Assembly: GCF_012985465.1 (NCBI RefSeq)
Contig: NZ_JAAQWN010000001.1
Location: forward strand, 1-64,000
Direction of reading: 5' to 3'
Origin: Pseudomonas sp. WS 5079
GTDB taxonomy: Bacteria; Pseudomonadota; Gammaproteobacteria; Pseudomonadales; Pseudomonadaceae
Length of the DNA: 64,000 nucleotides
A model generated the notes under the pieces. It ran no database searches. It saw only the letters and a program-made list of their open reading frames with translations, and was not told the origin of the DNA. The translations under genes and the position numbers were made by a program. Position 1 is the first letter of the stretch. Each line of letters opens with the position of its first letter. Below are positions 55,230-64,000 of this stretch, in pieces.

Positions 55230-55257
55230 GTTTACGCTGTGTAGAATCCGTTTACGC
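55230..55257 (+). promoter_or_regulatory. Direct repeat upstream of hpd
   Basis: GTTTACGC occurs at 55230-55237 and 55250-55257, 20 bp apart, with GTTTAC resembling half a PhhR/TyrR-type site (TGTAAA-N6-TTTACA). Two turns of helix separate the copies. A candidate activator site for hpd, seen only as sequence. Confidence 0.35.
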
Positions 55258-55328
55258 ATACAAGAATAAGCGCCTGTTTCCATGCAGGCCTCGTCCGTCA
55301 GAGACGCCCGTAAGAGAATGACTCAACC

Positions 55329-55433
55329 ATGAAGCTACTCGGGTTCCAACTCATCTACGGTGACTTCCTCGCCCGCAGCGTGCGGGGCATTTCCTGTGCG
55401 CCACCTGCCCACCTCATCCTTGCTGGCAATTAA
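55329..55433 (+). CDS. 34-residue leader-like peptide upstream of hpd
   Basis: A frame of 34 codons, ATG 55329 to TAA 55431, 38 bp before hpd. It reads [19 protein letters not shown] and on to a [12 protein letters not shown] end. AGAGAAT lies upstream of the ATG. The AGT-free, well-formed frame and its position on the hpd transcript make it a candidate regulatory upstream peptide; a chance frame is possible. Confidence 0.4.
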   Translation: MKLLGFQLIYGDFLARSVRGISCAPPAHLILAGN

Positions 55434-55471
55434 TTTACTTAATTCTAAAAAAGATGATGAGGCGCCAAATC

Positions 55472-56548
55472 ATGGCAGATCTATACGAAAACCCAATGGG
55501 CCTGATGGGCTTTGAATTTATCGAATTCGCATCGCCGACCCCGGGCACCCTGGAGCCGATCTTCGAGATCATGGGCTTCACCAAGGTGGCAACCCACCGC
55601 TCGAAAAACGTGCACCTGTACCGCCAGGGCGCGATCAACCTGATCCTCAACAACGAACCCCACAGCATCGCTTCGTACTTTGCCGCCGAGCATGGTCCGT
55701 CGGTGTGCGGCATGGCGTTTCGCGTCAAGGATTCGCAACAGGCCTACACCCGCGCCCTGGAACTCGGTGCCCAGCCGATCCATATCGAAACCGGCCCGAT
55801 GGAACTGAACCTGCCGGCCATCAAGGGCATCGGCGGCTCGCCGCTGTACCTGATCGACCGTTTCGGTGAAGGCAACTCGATCTACGATATCGACTTCGTG
55901 TTTATCGAAGGCGTGGACCGCAACCCGGTGGGCGCCGGCCTCAAGGTCATCGACCACCTGACCCACAACGTCTATCGCGGGCGCATGGTCTACTGGGCCA
56001 ACTTCTACGAGAAGCTGTTCAACTTCCGTGAAGCGCGCTACTTCGACATCAAGGGCGAATACACCGGCCTGACCTCCAAGGCCATGAGCGCCCCGGATGG
56101 CATGATCCGCATCCCGTTGAACGAGGAGTCGTCCAAGGGCGCAGGCCAGATCGAAGAGTTCCTGATGCAGTTCAACGGCGAAGGCATCCAGCACGTGGCG
56201 TTCCTCACCGACGACCTGATCAAGACCTGGGACGCGTTGAAGAAGATCGGCATGCGCTTTATGACTGCGCCGCCAGACACCTACTACGAAATGCTCGAAG
56301 GCCGCCTGCCAAACCACGGCGAACCGGTGGAGCAGTTGCAGTCGCGGGGTATCTTGCTGGACGGCTCGTCCGTGGCCGGCGACAAGCGCCTGCTGCTGCA
56401 GATCTTCTCGGAAACCCTGATGGGCCCGGTGTTCTTCGAATTCATCCAGCGCAAGGGTGATGACGGTTTCGGCGAAGGCAACTTCAAGGCCCTGTTCGAA
56501 TCCATCGAGCGTGACCAGGTCCGTCGTGGTGTGTTGACCACCGACTGA
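55472..56548 (+). CDS. hpd: 4-hydroxyphenylpyruvate dioxygenase
   Basis: A 358-residue Fe(II) dioxygenase of tyrosine breakdown, making homogentisate. Iron ligands are His162 in DHLTHNV, His241 in IQHVAF and Glu323 in FFEFIQRKG, with the usual two VOC domains and the Pseudomonas-type short length. ATG 55472 follows GAGGCGCC. The 34-codon leader and a direct repeat lie upstream, a REP pair downstream. Confidence 0.96.
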   Translation: MADLYENPMGLMGFEFIEFASPTPGTLEPIFEIMGFTKVATHRSKNVHLYRQGAINLILNNEPHSIASYFAAEHGPSVCGMAFRVKDSQQAYTRALELGAQPIHIETGPMELNLPAIKGIGGSPLYLIDRFGEGNSIYDIDFVFIEGVDRNPVGAGLKVIDHLTHNVYRGRMVYWANFYEKLFNFREARYFDIKGEYTGLTSKAMSAPDGMIRIPLNEESSKGAGQIEEFLMQFNGEGIQHVAFLTDDLIKTWDALKKIGMRFMTAPPDTYYEMLEGRLPNHGEPVEQLQSRGILLDGSSVAGDKRLLLQIFSETLMGPVFFEFIQRKGDDGFGEGNFKALFESIERDQVRRGVLTTD

Positions 56549-56558
56549 CATGGCTTTT

Positions 56559-56658
56559 TGTAGGAGCGAGCTTGCTCGCGATGGACGTCAACGATAACGC
56601 GTACTGCCTGAGGTGGCGCGGTGTCTTTGAGTCCTTCGCGAGCAAGCTCGCTCCTGCA
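56559..56658. repeat. REP pair between hpd and the transporter gene
   Basis: TGTAGGAGCGAGCTTGCTCG (56559-56581 arm) and its inverted partner ending in AGCTCGCTCCTGCA (56636-56658) form a 100-bp hairpin. The sequence is a different REP subtype (GAGCGAGCTTGCTCGCGA) from the arrays elsewhere in the window. It sits between convergent genes and could help end both transcripts. Confidence 0.88.
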
Positions 56659-56667
56659 GTTATTGGG

Positions 56668-57549
56668 TCAGGCTCTACGCTGGCGCATCAGGTGCTTGAA
56701 CCCCTCGAACACCAGCACCATCACCGCCAGCCAGATCGGGATGTAGGTCAGCCATTCACCCGGCCCGATGCTTTCCCCCAGCAGCAACGCCACCCCCAGC
56801 AACAGCACCGGCTCCACGTAGCTGAGCAGGCCAAACAGGCTGAACGCCAACAAGCGGCTGGCGATGATGTAGCACACCAACGCCGAAGCACTGATCAGCC
56901 CGAGCATCGGGATCAACCCATATAGCCCTTTGTGTGCATCCAGCACGGCGAAGCCCTGTTCGCCACTTTGGACAAACCACAGCGCCACCGGCAGCATCAG
57001 CGCCATGTCCAGCCACAGGCCGCCCAGGTGGTCGGTCGCCAGGCGTTTGCGCAGCACGAAGTAGATGGGGTAACCGATGATCACCAGCAGCGTGGCCCAA
57101 GAGAAGCCACCCACCTGGTACAGCTCGTTGAGCACGCCAATCGCCGCGAACACCACCGCGATCAGTTGCAGCCGCGAGAGCTTTTCGCCATACACCAGGC
57201 GCCCGGTCAGGACCATGGTCAGCGGCAGCAGGAAGTAGCCCAGGGACACATCCAGGCTGCGGCCGTTAAGCGGCGCCCACATAAACAGCCACAGTTGCAC
57301 GCCCAGTAGCACCGACGACAGCACAATCCCACCGATCAGTCGTGGCTTGCCCGCGAGCAATCGCAGCAATTCCCACACTTGGCGCCACTCACCGCTGACC
57401 ACCATGAACACGGTCATGCACGGCACGGTCAGCAACATGCGCCAACCGAAAATCTCCAGGCCACTCAATGGCGTGAGCAGTGATGTGAAGTAATACATCA
57501 CGGCAAACAACACCGAGGCCGCTACCGATAAAACAACGCCTTTAGACAC
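56668..57549 (-). CDS. EamA/RarD-type transporter
   Basis: A 293-residue permease with ten hydrophobic helices of the RarD/EamA drug-metabolite group. Conserved stretches are IFGWRMLLTVPCM, LGYFLLPLTMVLTGRLVYGEKLS and ASRLLAFSLFGLLSYVEPVLLL. Start GTG 57549 (GAGGAC upstream); the TTG at 57573 is an alternative. It is divergent from the AsnC-type gene, which may control it. Confidence 0.85.
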   Translation of the reverse strand: MSKGVVLSVAASVLFAVMYYFTSLLTPLSGLEIFGWRMLLTVPCMTVFMVVSGEWRQVWELLRLLAGKPRLIGGIVLSSVLLGVQLWLFMWAPLNGRSLDVSLGYFLLPLTMVLTGRLVYGEKLSRLQLIAVVFAAIGVLNELYQVGGFSWATLLVIIGYPIYFVLRKRLATDHLGGLWLDMALMLPVALWFVQSGEQGFAVLDAHKGLYGLIPMLGLISASALVCYIIASRLLAFSLFGLLSYVEPVLLLGVALLLGESIGPGEWLTYIPIWLAVMVLVFEGFKHLMRQRRA

Positions 57550-57682
57550 GCAGTCCTCGCCAAACCGATTCAAACAAAAGAGGGGGGAATTTCAGGTGGG
57601 AATATATTGCTTTTGAGGTGAGACGTTTGCTCTGTTTTGCGGCATCTTATGGGAAATTTTCTCACGCCCAAGGTTCGCCAGC

Positions 57683-58159
57683 ATGCCCGTCAGCCCCCAG
57701 CCGCCCCTGGATGATTTCGACCGCGCGATTCTCAAGCACCTGCAACGCGACAACACCACCGCACTGCGGGTGATTGGCGAGCAGGTCAACCTGTCGACCG
57801 CAGCGGTACAGCGGCGCATCAAACGCATGGAGCAGAGTGGGGCGATCATCGCGAATACGGCGGTGATCAATCAGGATGCAGTGGGCAAGCCGATCACGAT
57901 CCTGGTGGAGGTGCACGCCGAGCGCACCCATATCGAAGACCTCGATGTGCTCAAGGTGCAGATGTCGATCCCCGAGGTGCAGCAGTGCTATTACGTCACC
58001 GGCGATGCCGACTTCATGCTGGTGATCGTGGTGGAAACCATGAAGGCCTACGAAACCCTGGCCCGCACGCTGTTCTACGAGAACCGCAATATCAAATGGT
58101 TTCGCAGCATCGTGGTGATGGACCGGGTCAAGGTCAGCCTGGATGTGCCGCTGGGTTGA
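57683..58159 (+). CDS. Lrp/AsnC-family transcriptional regulator
   Basis: A 158-residue regulator: HTH LDDFDRAILKHLQRDNTTALRVIGEQVNLSTAAVQRRIKRM, then the RAM domain VHAERTHIEDLDVL and YYVTGDADFMLVIVVE. Divergent from the RarD/EamA-type transporter, 133 bp away, suggesting local control of that gene. The exact ligand amino acid cannot be read. Confidence 0.88.
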   Translation: MPVSPQPPLDDFDRAILKHLQRDNTTALRVIGEQVNLSTAAVQRRIKRMEQSGAIIANTAVINQDAVGKPITILVEVHAERTHIEDLDVLKVQMSIPEVQQCYYVTGDADFMLVIVVETMKAYETLARTLFYENRNIKWFRSIVVMDRVKVSLDVPLG

Positions 58160-58187
58160 TGTGGGAGCAGGCAAGCCAGCTCCCACA
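58160..58187. repeat. Short REP-like hairpin
   Basis: TGTGGGAGCAGGCAAGCCAG and on to CTCCCACA forms one hairpin between two convergent genes, directly after the AsnC stop. Confidence 0.75.
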
Positions 58188-58192
58188 GGGGG

Positions 58193-59203
58193 TCAGGGGC
58201 GGTGAATGCGCCCCGAGACAAAGTGCCCCACATCATTGAACCCCGGTGTCGACGCATGCCCCGGCGTCACCAGTGAGTCAATAAACGCCTCATCCTCCGC
58301 ACTGATCTTCACATCGAGCGCCCCGGTATAGGCATCCCACTGCGCCTCGGTGCGCGGCCCGACAATCGCCGAGCTGACCGCCTGGTTGTTCAAGACCCAT
58401 GCAATCGCAAACTCGACAATCCCCACACCACGGCCCTGGGTGTATTGCTGGATCTGTTGGGCAATGCGCAGTGACTCCACGCGCCATTCGGTTTCCAGGA
58501 TGCGTTTGTCCTGGCGTGCGGCGCGGCTGCCGGCTTCGGGGCTGATATCCGGTGCGTACTTGCCACTGAGCACGCCACGGGCCAGTGGGCTGTAGGGCAC
58601 CACGCCTAGGCCGTAGGCCGCCGCCGCGGTGATCTGCTCCACCTCGGCCTGGCGGTTGACGATGTTGTACAGCGGCTGGCTGATGATCGGCCGGTCGACC
58701 CCCAGGCGCTCGGCCACGCGCACCACTTCGGCGATGCGCCAGCCGCGATAGTTGGACAGCCCCCAGTAACGGATCTTGCCCTGGCGGATCAGGTCGCCGA
58801 TCGCCGAAATGGTGACTTCCAGTGGGGTGTCGTGGTCTTCGCGGTGCAGGTAGTAGATGTCCAGGTAATCGGTGTCGAGCCGGGTGAGGCTGGCTTCCAG
58901 CGCGTTGAAAATGCGCTTGCGGTTCAGGCCGCTGCGGTTGGGCAGGCCGTCCGGCGGGCCAAAGCCGACTTTGGAGGCGACGACCCAGTCGGCGCGATGG
59001 CGGCTGATGGCTTCACCGACGATTTCCTCGGAGCGCCCGCCGGTGTAGACGTCGGCGGTATCGATGAAGTTGATGCCCTGGTCCCAGGCCTTGTCGATGA
59101 TACGCAGCGAGTCTTCGGTGTTGGTCTGTTCGCCAAACATCATGGTGCCCAGGGTCAGTGCGCTGACCTTGAGCCCGGACTGGCCCAGTGTGCGGTAAAT
59201 CAT
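58193..59203 (-). CDS. Aldo/keto reductase
   Basis: A 336-residue TIM-barrel NADPH oxidoreductase. It shows the AKR tetrad regions: INFIDTADVY (Asp and Tyr), VVASKVGFG (Lys) and YYLHREDH (His), with AKR11/Tas-type loops LGVVPYSPLARGVLSGKY and SSAIVGPRTEAQ. It reduces an unknown aldehyde or ketone. It is on the same strand as the sulfur-type operon, 54 bp after it, and may be its last gene. Confidence 0.87.
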   Translation of the reverse strand: MIYRTLGQSGLKVSALTLGTMMFGEQTNTEDSLRIIDKAWDQGINFIDTADVYTGGRSEEIVGEAISRHRADWVVASKVGFGPPDGLPNRSGLNRKRIFNALEASLTRLDTDYLDIYYLHREDHDTPLEVTISAIGDLIRQGKIRYWGLSNYRGWRIAEVVRVAERLGVDRPIISQPLYNIVNRQAEVEQITAAAAYGLGVVPYSPLARGVLSGKYAPDISPEAGSRAARQDKRILETEWRVESLRIAQQIQQYTQGRGVGIVEFAIAWVLNNQAVSSAIVGPRTEAQWDAYTGALDVKISAEDEAFIDSLVTPGHASTPGFNDVGHFVSGRIHRP

Positions 59204-59257
59204 GGTGAACTCCTCAAAAGCGCAGACAGTTGCTATGCAATACCAGAGAGCAAGGCT

Positions 59258-60430
59258 CTAGAACAAGCCCGACGTCGGTGGCTCGGTGCCCTTGAGCCGA
59301 TAGGCGCCGACCACCGCGGCTTTCCAGTGCCGGGGATTGTGGTTGGCCACGGTGCGCGCATTGCGCCAGTGCCGGTCGAGGTTATGGCTGCGCCCGGTGG
59401 TGGAGGCGCCGCCGACGTCGAACAGCAGCTCGCCAGCCTTGAGTGCCGACTCGGCGGCGATGTATTGGGCCTGGGCCACATCGATGGCTGCGCGGGTCAC
59501 GGCCTCATGGCTCAACTCCTCGGCCCAGGCCGCGTCGAGGGTGTCGGCGGCGCGCAACACCACCGCTTCGGCGGCAAACGCACGGGCCGAGATCTCACCC
59601 ACGGAAAACTCCACATAGGGGTCGTCCACCGAGCGGCTGGCGCTGCTGTGCTTGATCGGCCGCGCATGGTCCCTTGCAAAGGCCACCGCATCGTTCAAGG
59701 CATTGCGCGTGATGCCGGCCTGCACCGCGCCGAGGAACAGTTGCAGGAACGGCGTGATGATCGAACGCTGGCCTTCCTCCACCACCCGCGTGCGGATTTC
59801 CTCGCGGCGCACCAGCACGTTGTTCAGGCGCGTGGTGCCGCTGGCGGTCAGGCGCTGGCCCATGGCGTCGAAATCATCCACCAGCTCCAGGCCTTCGCGG
59901 TCGCGGGGCACCACGAACGACACTGGCTCGTCGTTTTCATCCAGTGCCACCGCACTGACCCAGTCGGCATACAACGCGCCCGTGCTGTAGTACTTGCTGC
60001 CATTGGCGCGAAAGTGCTCGCCCTGGGGCACAATCCGCGCGCTGACCTGGCCGTTGGCGCCACCGATTTCCCAGCCGGCGTTGCCGAACACCTCGCCCTG
60101 CAAGTAGTGGGCAAACCACAGCTGGCGCTCGGCTTCGGACTGCTGCACCAGCAGGCTTTCGATAAAGGCAAAGCTGGGGCGCAGGGACTGGGCGATATTG
60201 GAGTCCACCGCCGCCAGGTCGATGACGAACTGCACCACCTCGCGCACGCTGGACTCGCTGCCGCCGTAGCGCTGGGGAATACGCAGGGTCAGCAGGCGCG
60301 CTGCGGCCAGTTGGCGGATCTGCTCATGGGGCAGTTGCCGGGTGCGCTCGCGTTCGGCGGCGCCCTCGGCGATCTGCGGCAATAACACAGCGGCACGCTG
60401 CAACAGCTCTGGCACGGACAAAAAGCTCAT
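59258..60430 (-). CDS. SfnB/DszC-like flavin monooxygenase
   Basis: A 390-residue protein with an acyl-CoA dehydrogenase fold, of the SfnB/DszC sulfur-monooxygenase branch. It shows VPELLQRAAVLLPQIAEGAAERE at the N-terminus, LRIPQRYGGSESSVREV, QSLRPSFAFIE and a C-terminal VGGASTTGRSHNLDRHWRNARTVANHNP, the last typical of the branch and not of fatty acid oxidation. These enzymes use reduced FMN to oxidise sulfones or sulfides. It follows the ABC transporter genes on the same strand, 8 bp apart. Confidence 0.83.
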   Translation of the reverse strand: MSFLSVPELLQRAAVLLPQIAEGAAERERTRQLPHEQIRQLAAARLLTLRIPQRYGGSESSVREVVQFVIDLAAVDSNIAQSLRPSFAFIESLLVQQSEAERQLWFAHYLQGEVFGNAGWEIGGANGQVSARIVPQGEHFRANGSKYYSTGALYADWVSAVALDENDEPVSFVVPRDREGLELVDDFDAMGQRLTASGTTRLNNVLVRREEIRTRVVEEGQRSIITPFLQLFLGAVQAGITRNALNDAVAFARDHARPIKHSSASRSVDDPYVEFSVGEISARAFAAEAVVLRAADTLDAAWAEELSHEAVTRAAIDVAQAQYIAAESALKAGELLFDVGGASTTGRSHNLDRHWRNARTVANHNPRHWKAAVVGAYRLKGTEPPTSGLF

Positions 60431-60438
60431 GACAATCC

Positions 60439-62079
60439 TTATATGGCAATGGCGTAGGTAATGAAGTGGTGCTCGGGCACCGGGGCGGGCCGGTCGATCT
60501 GCGGGATGGCATCGAGCAGGGCGCGGGTGTAGGCATGCTGCGGGTGGTCAAACACATCGCGCACAGGGCCGCTTTCCACCACCTCGCCGTCCTTCATCAC
60601 CAGCACCCGTTCGCTGACCTGGTTGATCACCCCCAGGTCGTGGGAGATGAACAGGCAGGCCAGTTTCAGGCGTGACTTGAGGTCGGCCAGCAACGCGAGG
60701 ATCTGCGCCTGCACCGACACATCCAGGGCCGACACCGGCTCGTCGCACACCAGCACCTGGGGGTTGGGCGCCAGCGCCCGGGCAATGGCGATGCGTTGGC
60801 GCTGGCCGCCGGAAAGCTCCAGGGGGCGGCGCTCGAGCACGCTGGCGTCCAGGCGCACCAGTTGCAGGAGCTCCAGGGTGCGCGCCGGCCATTCGCGGCG
60901 GGGCAGGCCGGCCACCTGCAACGCCTCGTTAAGCACGCGGGCCACGGTGTAGCGCGGGTCGAACGAGCTTTGCGGGTCCTGGAACACCACCTGGATGCGT
61001 TGGCGCAGTTGGCGCCGTTGTTGATCGTTCAGGGCGCTCCAGGGCCGGCCGTTGAGCCACACATCGCCGGCGTCCGGGCGCTCCAGGCCCAACAGCATGC
61101 GGGTGAGGGTGGTCTTGCCGCTGCCGGACTCGCCGACAATTCCCAGGGTTTCCCCGGCGCGCAGGCTGAAGCTGGCGTTGTGCACTGCAACATGGGGCTG
61201 GCCGTCGGGGCCGATAAAGGTTTTTTGCAGGTTGCGCGCCTCGATCAACGGCAGGTCGAAGCGCTCGGCGCTGGCCACTTTCGGCGCCGCCAGGGCCGGG
61301 CGCTGGAAATGCACCGCACGCCCGGCCCGCAGTAGCGACTGGGTGTAGGGATGCTGCGGGTCATGCAGGATCGCCTCCACCGGGCCTTGCTCGACAATCA
61401 CCCCGTGATGCATCACCGCCACCCGGTCCGCCAGGCGCGACACCACCGCCAGGTCGTGGCTGACCACCAGCATCGCCATGGCCTGGGAACGCAGGGACTC
61501 CAACAGCGCCAGGACCTGGGCCTGCACCGTGGCGTCCAGCGCCGTGGTCGGTTCATCGGCAATCAGCAGGCGCGGGCCGGCGGCAATCGCCGAAGCGATC
61601 AGCGCCCGTTGGCGCAGGCCGCCCGACAGTTGATGGGGGTACTGCAAGGCGCGCAACTCGGGCTGCGGCACGCCGACCGCGCGCAGCAGTTCGATGACCC
61701 GTGCCTGGCGCTCATCGCGACCCAGTGGCGTGTGCAGGCGCAGCGGTTCGGCAATTTCCTTGCCTACCGGGCGCAGCGGGTCGAGGGAGCCGAGGGCGTC
61801 CTGCATCACAAAGCCGATCTGCGCACCGCGCAAGGTTTGCCAGGCGCGGTCGTCCAACTGGCGCAGGTCGGTGCCGGCAAACGCCAGGCGCGCGGCCTGT
61901 ACGCGCGAGCCGGCGCCGCTCAGGCCGCTGAGGGTGCGCGAGGTGACAGTCTTGCCCGAGCCGGACTCGCCCACCAGCGCCAGGCATTCACCGGCGGCCA
62001 GGCTGAACGATATGCCCTTGATAATCGGCGTGTGGCCAAACTGTACCCGCAGGTCTTGTACCTCCACTAACGTACTCAT
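60439..62079 (-). CDS. Double ATPase of a peptide/nickel-type ABC importer
   Basis: A 546-residue fusion of two ABC ATPases, as in GsiA or YejF. Domain 1: Walker A GESGSGKT, LSGGLRQRALIASAI, Walker B LLIADEPTTALD. Domain 2: GESGSGKTTL, LSGGQRQRIAIARALAP, VLVCDEPVSALD, plus an oligopeptide C-terminal tail HPQHAYTRALLDAIP. It drives uptake of the substrate brought by a binding protein not in the window. It overlaps the permease gene by four bases (62076-62079). Confidence 0.9.
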   Translation of the reverse strand: MSTLVEVQDLRVQFGHTPIIKGISFSLAAGECLALVGESGSGKTVTSRTLSGLSGAGSRVQAARLAFAGTDLRQLDDRAWQTLRGAQIGFVMQDALGSLDPLRPVGKEIAEPLRLHTPLGRDERQARVIELLRAVGVPQPELRALQYPHQLSGGLRQRALIASAIAAGPRLLIADEPTTALDATVQAQVLALLESLRSQAMAMLVVSHDLAVVSRLADRVAVMHHGVIVEQGPVEAILHDPQHPYTQSLLRAGRAVHFQRPALAAPKVASAERFDLPLIEARNLQKTFIGPDGQPHVAVHNASFSLRAGETLGIVGESGSGKTTLTRMLLGLERPDAGDVWLNGRPWSALNDQQRRQLRQRIQVVFQDPQSSFDPRYTVARVLNEALQVAGLPRREWPARTLELLQLVRLDASVLERRPLELSGGQRQRIAIARALAPNPQVLVCDEPVSALDVSVQAQILALLADLKSRLKLACLFISHDLGVINQVSERVLVMKDGEVVESGPVRDVFDHPQHAYTRALLDAIPQIDRPAPVPEHHFITYAIAI

Positions 62080-62927
62080 CGGGATTTACCCTCGCTGCGC
62101 GCCAGCCAGTCCCGGCCAAGGGCGGTGATCGACACCACCGTCAGGATGATCGCCACACTCGGCCAGGCCACCAGCCACCAGGCATTGGCCAGGTAGTTGC
62201 GGCCCATGGCGAGCATCGAACCCCATTCCGGCGCGGGCGGCGAGGCGCCAAAGCCGAGGAAGCTCAGCGCCGCGCCGGTGATGATGTTGTGGCCGATGCC
62301 AATGGTGGCGAGGATCAGGATCGGCTTGATCGCATTGGGTAGCACATGCCGCAACACCACGGCTGCGCGATGCCGGCCGAGGGTGGTAGCGGCTTCGACG
62401 TAGGGTGCATCGCGCACCACCAGGGTCTGCGCGCGCACCATTCGCGCAAAGCGCGGGATGCTTGCCACGCCCACTGCAATCAGGGTGATCCACAGGCCCT
62501 GGCCCCAGAACGTGATGATCACCAGGGCCAACAGCAGGTCGGGAAAGGCCAGCAAAACGTCGATCAGGCGCATGATCGCACCATCTACCAGGCGCGGGCC
62601 GAGGCCGGCCGCCAAGCCGAGGATGATCCCGGCGCCCAGGCCGATGGCCGTGGACACCAGGCCCATCAACAGTGAAGGGCGCACCCCGTGGATCAAGCGG
62701 GCGAGTACATCGCGCCCGTTTTCATCGGTGCCCAGCCAGTGGCTGGCGCTGGGTGGCAGGTAGGCGTTGCGGGCGGCGGCGGCCAGGGGGTCGACGCCGG
62801 TCAGCCAATGCGGCACGAGCGCCGCGATCAACAAGCCGATCACAAACAGCCAGGCCAGTGACAGGCCGGGGCGAAAGGTGCTCGGCAGCGCCAAGGGCAA
62901 GCGCCAGGGCAGGGTATAGGTGCTCAT
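62076..62927 (-). CDS. DppC-type ABC permease
   Basis: A 283-residue inner-membrane permease with an N-terminal oppC-like region and five to six helices. It has the HWLGTDENGRDVLARLIHG stretch and EAA loop VEAATTLGRHRAAVVLRHVLPNAIKPILI, both standard for DppC/OppC. It overlaps the ATPase and the LLM gene by four bases each, so all three are coupled. Its partner DppB-type permease is probably beyond the window. Confidence 0.9.
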   Translation of the reverse strand: MSTYTLPWRLPLALPSTFRPGLSLAWLFVIGLLIAALVPHWLTGVDPLAAAARNAYLPPSASHWLGTDENGRDVLARLIHGVRPSLLMGLVSTAIGLGAGIILGLAAGLGPRLVDGAIMRLIDVLLAFPDLLLALVIITFWGQGLWITLIAVGVASIPRFARMVRAQTLVVRDAPYVEAATTLGRHRAAVVLRHVLPNAIKPILILATIGIGHNIITGAALSFLGFGASPPAPEWGSMLAMGRNYLANAWWLVAWPSVAIILTVVSITALGRDWLARSEGKSR

Positions 62928-64000
62928 GCCCGGCTCCTCGCATACTGACTCTGTGGGTACGGCAACCCCAAGTGCTCACGCAGCGTGCTGCCACTGTACT
63001 CATGGCGAAATACCCCGCGCTTGCGCAGCAGCGGCACCACTTCATCGACAAATACCTCGACCCCCGAGGGAAACATGTCCGGCATGATGTTGAAGCCATC
63101 GGCGGCGCCCGCGAGGAACCAGTGTTCGAGGGTGTCGGCCACCTGTTCCGGGGTGCCCACCAGCAGGCGATGGCCGACCAGGATGCGCCGCGACAGTTCG
63201 CGCACCGTCAGGCCTTCGCGGCGGGCCAGGTTGAGTTGGGCTTCGAGAAACCCCTGGGAGCCTTTCTCATAGGTGCCCACTTCACCGATCCGCGCCCACG
63301 GCAGCGGCGCATCCAACTGCAGTTCCTCGGCGGGGATGCCGATCCGCGCGGCCACTTGCTGAATCAGGCCATGTTCGCCGTGGTAGGCATTGAGTTGATC
63401 AAAGCGCGCATGGGCTTCGGCCTCGCTGCTGCCGATCACCGTGGACAGGCCCGGCATGATTTTCAGGTGCTCGGGGTTGCGCCCCCATTGGCGCGCGCGC
63501 TGCTTCATATCGCGGTAGAAGTACTGGCCATCTTCCAGGCTGGTCTGGGTGGTGAAAATCGCATCGGCATACCGCGAACCCAGGGCCTTGCCACCCTCCG
63601 ATGAGCCCGCCTGCACCAGCACCGGCCGGCCCTGGGGCGAGCGGGGCAGGTTCAGCGGGCCCTTGATGGAAAAATGCCGGCCGACAAAGTCCTGGCTGTG
63701 GATCTTGTCGGGATGTGCGTAGCGGCCGTTGCCGGCATCGCCGATGATCGCGTCGTCTTCCCAGCTGTCCCAGAGCTTGCACGCGATGTCGATGAATTCT
63801 TCGGCGCGGGCGTAGCGCTCCCCGTGTTGCAACTGGTTGGCCAGGCCGAAATTCTGCGCGGCGGCGTCAGTGGCGTTGGTCACCACGTTCCAGGCTGCGC
63901 GGCCGCCGCTGATATGGTCCAGGGAGGCGAAGCGCCGCGCCAGGTTGTAGGGGTCGTTGTAGGTGCTGGAGGCGGTGGCGATCACCCCGATGTGCTGCGT
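62924..64000 (-). CDS. LLM-class flavin monooxygenase (partial)
   Basis: At least 358 residues of a bacterial luciferase-like monooxygenase of the NtaA/SnaA/DszA group; the N-terminus is cut off at the window edge, where the frame is still open. Seen are IATASSTYNDPYNLARRFASLDH, GRAAWNVVTNATDAAAQNFG, the GRPVLVQAGSSEGGKALGSRYADAIFT signature and a C-terminal FPSGVEVFVDEVVPLLRKRG. This group opens C-S or C-N bonds in sulfonates, sulfones or chelators. With the SfnB/DszC-like gene and the ABC importer it suggests use of organosulfur compounds when sulfate is scarce. Confidence 0.85.
   Translation of the reverse strand, partial: TQHIGVIATASSTYNDPYNLARRFASLDHISGGRAAWNVVTNATDAAAQNFGLANQLQHGERYARAEEFIDIACKLWDSWEDDAIIGDAGNGRYAHPDKIHSQDFVGRHFSIKGPLNLPRSPQGRPVLVQAGSSEGGKALGSRYADAIFTTQTSLEDGQYFYRDMKQRARQWGRNPEHLKIMPGLSTVIGSSEAEAHARFDQLNAYHGEHGLIQQVAARIGIPAEELQLDAPLPWARIGEVGTYEKGSQGFLEAQLNLARREGLTVRELSRRILVGHRLLVGTPEQVADTLEHWFLAGAADGFNIMPDMFPSGVEVFVDEVVPLLRKRGVFRHEYSGSTLREHLGLPYPQSQYARSRA

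Noticed and set aside
59258..60430. Fatty acid acyl-CoA dehydrogenase
   Set aside because: The catalytic Glu region and C-terminus fit the SfnB/DszC branch, and the neighbours are of sulfur type.

Overview
The window reads as chromosome of a Pseudomonas of the fluorescens group. Evidence: high GC content, dense TGTAGGAGC-type REP elements between genes, an MvaT-family nucleoid protein, the galU/gor neighbourhood, a ModE-type operator before modABC, and an hpd of pseudomonad type. No rRNA, tRNA, CRISPR array or intact insertion sequence was seen.

Positions 1-490 are four copies of a 123-bp REP-doublet tandem repeat. Positions 501-10517 hold nine genes on the minus strand with overlapping or near-touching ends, apparently one operon. 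In transcription order they are: MarR regulator, FeeM-like N-acyltransferase, SAM methyltransferase, PCMH/vanillyl-alcohol-oxidase-type flavoprotein, AlkC-like HEAT-repeat protein, peroxiredoxin-like protein, FAD-dependent halogenase-like enzyme, amidase-signature hydrolase and CPA2 cation/proton antiporter. This has the logic of a small-molecule pathway (build, tailor, protect, release, export or ion balance) that I do not recognise. It is the best candidate for an undescribed system here. The HEAT protein could be self-protection against a DNA-reactive product.

Positions 10.7-28.8 kb are mostly housekeeping and accessory genes: LysE/AsnC divergent pair, tatABC, an orphan gspK, a second tandem array (five 194-195-bp units), mgtA with a long leader and a downstream outer-membrane protein, LysE and AraC genes, orphan arsB, AzlCD, DUF1275 protein, an ABC-F ATPase and topoisomerase IB. 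Positions 28.9-31.5 kb are modABC with a ModE-like operator. Positions 31.5-35.1 kb carry nitronate monooxygenase, an Ada that has lost three of four zinc ligands, AlkB, and two small genes including DUF1883.

Positions 35.2-49.1 kb carry small lipoproteins, a TsdB/TsdA-like dihaem cytochrome pair, galU, gor, a KfrA-like DNA-binding protein facing a tyrosine recombinase, ahpC with a good OxyR-type site, ahpF, gloA, mvaT (TTG start) and a CSS-EAL phosphodiesterase. Positions 49.5-55.2 kb are a chaperone-usher fimbrial operon (pilin, chaperone, usher, adhesin, second chaperone). Positions 55.3-58.2 kb hold hpd with a 34-codon upstream open frame, an EamA/RarD-type transporter and a divergent AsnC regulator. 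Positions 58.2-64 kb hold an aldo/keto reductase and the end of an organosulfur-type uptake and desulfurisation operon (LLM monooxygenase, ABC permease, double ATPase, SfnB/DszC-like flavoprotein) that runs off the window.
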